Below, piece after piece: positions 63,171 to 64,000 of a stretch of 64,000 nucleotides of DNA. Made by a program: the position numbers and the translations under genes. The notes under the pieces are model-generated. The model searched no databases. It saw only the letters and a program-made list of their open reading frames with translations, and was not told where the DNA came from. Numbering within the stretch: the stretch's first letter is position 1; every line of letters begins with the position of its first letter. Source of the DNA: Dyadobacter sp. NIV53 (GTDB taxonomy: Bacteria; Bacteroidota; Bacteroidia; Cytophagales; Spirosomataceae); contig NZ_CP081299.1 of NCBI RefSeq assembly GCF_019711195.1, positions 4,376,001-4,440,000 of the forward strand. Reading direction: 5' to 3'.

Positions 63171-63821
63171 ATTGAACAATTCCGGTTACGCAGACCAATT
63201 CTTTCCACTTGCTCGTAAAAAATGCCAATTGGGAAACAGTGATCCGTTTTGCAATTTTCAATCAGTAAACTATTTTCTTGTTTGATTAAGATAATTACTA
63301 ATCAATATAGTTATATAAAGTTAGCATAATAAGAGAAATAGCAATCAATTATACCTACGACTTTACCCAACGATCAAAAATTTTACAACTGATACAGAAG
63401 GAGTTCAAGCAGATAAAATGATGAAACGAACGGTATTTATATACGTTTTTTAAAATTTAGTGTTTTATTGACACTTTTAGCAAATGATTGCAATAATGGG
63501 CTCAATTACACAAACGTACAATTTTCCCCATGACTCGCATAAAATCAATTTGATGTAGAGTTATTGGGAAATAAACAATTCTTAGCCCTTAAAAATTTAC
63601 AGAATTGCTTCCATTTCAAAAGTTGATATAGATCGTTGCTCACTGAAATCAATTTTATGAACTTTTCCTTTTGTTCAGCTGATTTAACCGAAAAGTTGTA
63701 AGTACTAAGAATTGATTGTAGCTGCATACAGGTATGACTAAAACCGTTTGAGCAACTCGCGGGGAAAAGTGTACGTTTGAGTCATTTAGCCCTACATACT
63801 GGAACGCAAACGAAAGGCGAA
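63171..63821. other. AT-rich non-coding region
   Basis: 650 bp with no convincing gene. A 60-codon minus-strand frame at 63545-63727 exists but matches nothing I recognise. It should carry the promoters of the first susC (minus) and of the gene beginning at 63822 (plus). Confidence 0.4.
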
Positions 63822-64000
63822 ATGAAACAGGAAAAAATAATACTTTTACAGACCAGCAGATCTGTAAAAATCATTGCGGAGCAAGAACAAAGCCAGGACG
63901 GTGCTCAATTAGAAGTCAATGTGCTGATTAAAGAAGCCAATGAGAATAATTTTCATCCACCTATTGGTATTACTCATCCCAAATACTGGAAACTTAGGAA
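63822..64000 (+). CDS. Hypothetical protein, 5' part only
   Basis: An ATG at 63822 opens a frame that runs to the end of the window (59 codons). It starts MKQEKIILLQTSRSVKIIAE, followed by a polar helical stretch, then ..NNFHPPIGITHPKYWKLR. No signal peptide. I do not recognise it. Codon use looks ordinary for the window. Identification needs the downstream sequence. Confidence 0.55.
   Translation, partial: MKQEKIILLQTSRSVKIIAEQEQSQDGAQLEVNVLIKEANENNFHPPIGITHPKYWKLR

Noticed and set aside
63545..63727. Minus-strand 60-aa frame
   Set aside because: No recognisable family, no promoter or neighbour context; AT-rich region where such frames arise by chance. Kept out of the gene list.

Overview
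The window comes from a Bacteroidota chromosome, most likely a Cytophagales/Spirosomaceae organism of the Dyadobacter type. Support for this: two SusC/SusD pairs, the type IX secretion genes porU and porV plus a second PorU-like protein, a bacterial GGGP synthase, a DUF4290 gene next to murA, lipoprotein signals ending in SC, few Shine-Dalgarno sites, and several -7 boxes of the form TAnnTTTG. Genus level is inference.

Layout. 1-2.6 kb: end of a histidine kinase with its response regulator, a 2-hydroxyacid dehydrogenase/EthD pair, and a 131-bp palindromic repeat. 2.7-14.4 kb (minus strand): a beta-helix lipoprotein, a VOC protein, an M1 peptidase with a HupE-like membrane protein, a TonB-dependent receptor with a TIG/beta-helix lipoprotein (frame broken), and an M14 carboxypeptidase. 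14.6-18.3 kb: the distal histidine operon (hisH, hisA, hisF, hisIE), preceded by a His-containing leader peptide and terminator. Between hisH and hisA, the 3' end of hisH is repeated as six exact-length 101-bp units. 18.3-20.6 kb: small membrane proteins, GGGP synthase and a 58-aa lipoprotein. 20.7-27.3 kb: SprT-like protein, PorU, PorV and an M16-family protein without its zinc motif. 27.3-33.7 kb: photolyase, methyltransferase, DUF1080 protein, and a GH43 enzyme lying between an intact HigBA module and an orphan HigA with a higB remnant. 33.8-40.6 kb (minus strand): murA with Asp at the usual active-site Cys, DUF4290, a large PorU2-like protein and folA. 40.7-49.6 kb: PadR regulator, PspC/GIN proteins, an outer-membrane barrel, thioesterase, RidA (frame broken), gltX and an AIM24 protein. 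49.7-63.1 kb (minus strand): a polysaccharide-utilisation-like region with two SusC/SusD pairs, a sialate-esterase-like T9SS cargo and a propeller lipoprotein. A perfect LacI-type palindrome lies between the two SusCD pairs. 63.1-64 kb: mostly non-coding, then the start of an unrecognised gene.

How genes work together. HisH/HisF make imidazole-glycerol phosphate, HisA feeds HisF, and HisIE acts two steps earlier. hisG, hisD, hisC and hisB are not in the window. PorU and PorV form the attachment complex that processes T9SS cargo such as the esterase at 50.8-52.8 kb. The SusCD pairs would import oligosaccharides released by surface enzymes.

Data quality. Six genes show broken or displaced frames. 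Four of the seven events restore a conserved protein by adding one base to an A or T homopolymer, and the VOC gene regains a normal stop the same way. Part of this pattern is therefore probably base-calling error rather than real gene decay. The strongest structural novelty is the hisH-tail tandem array.
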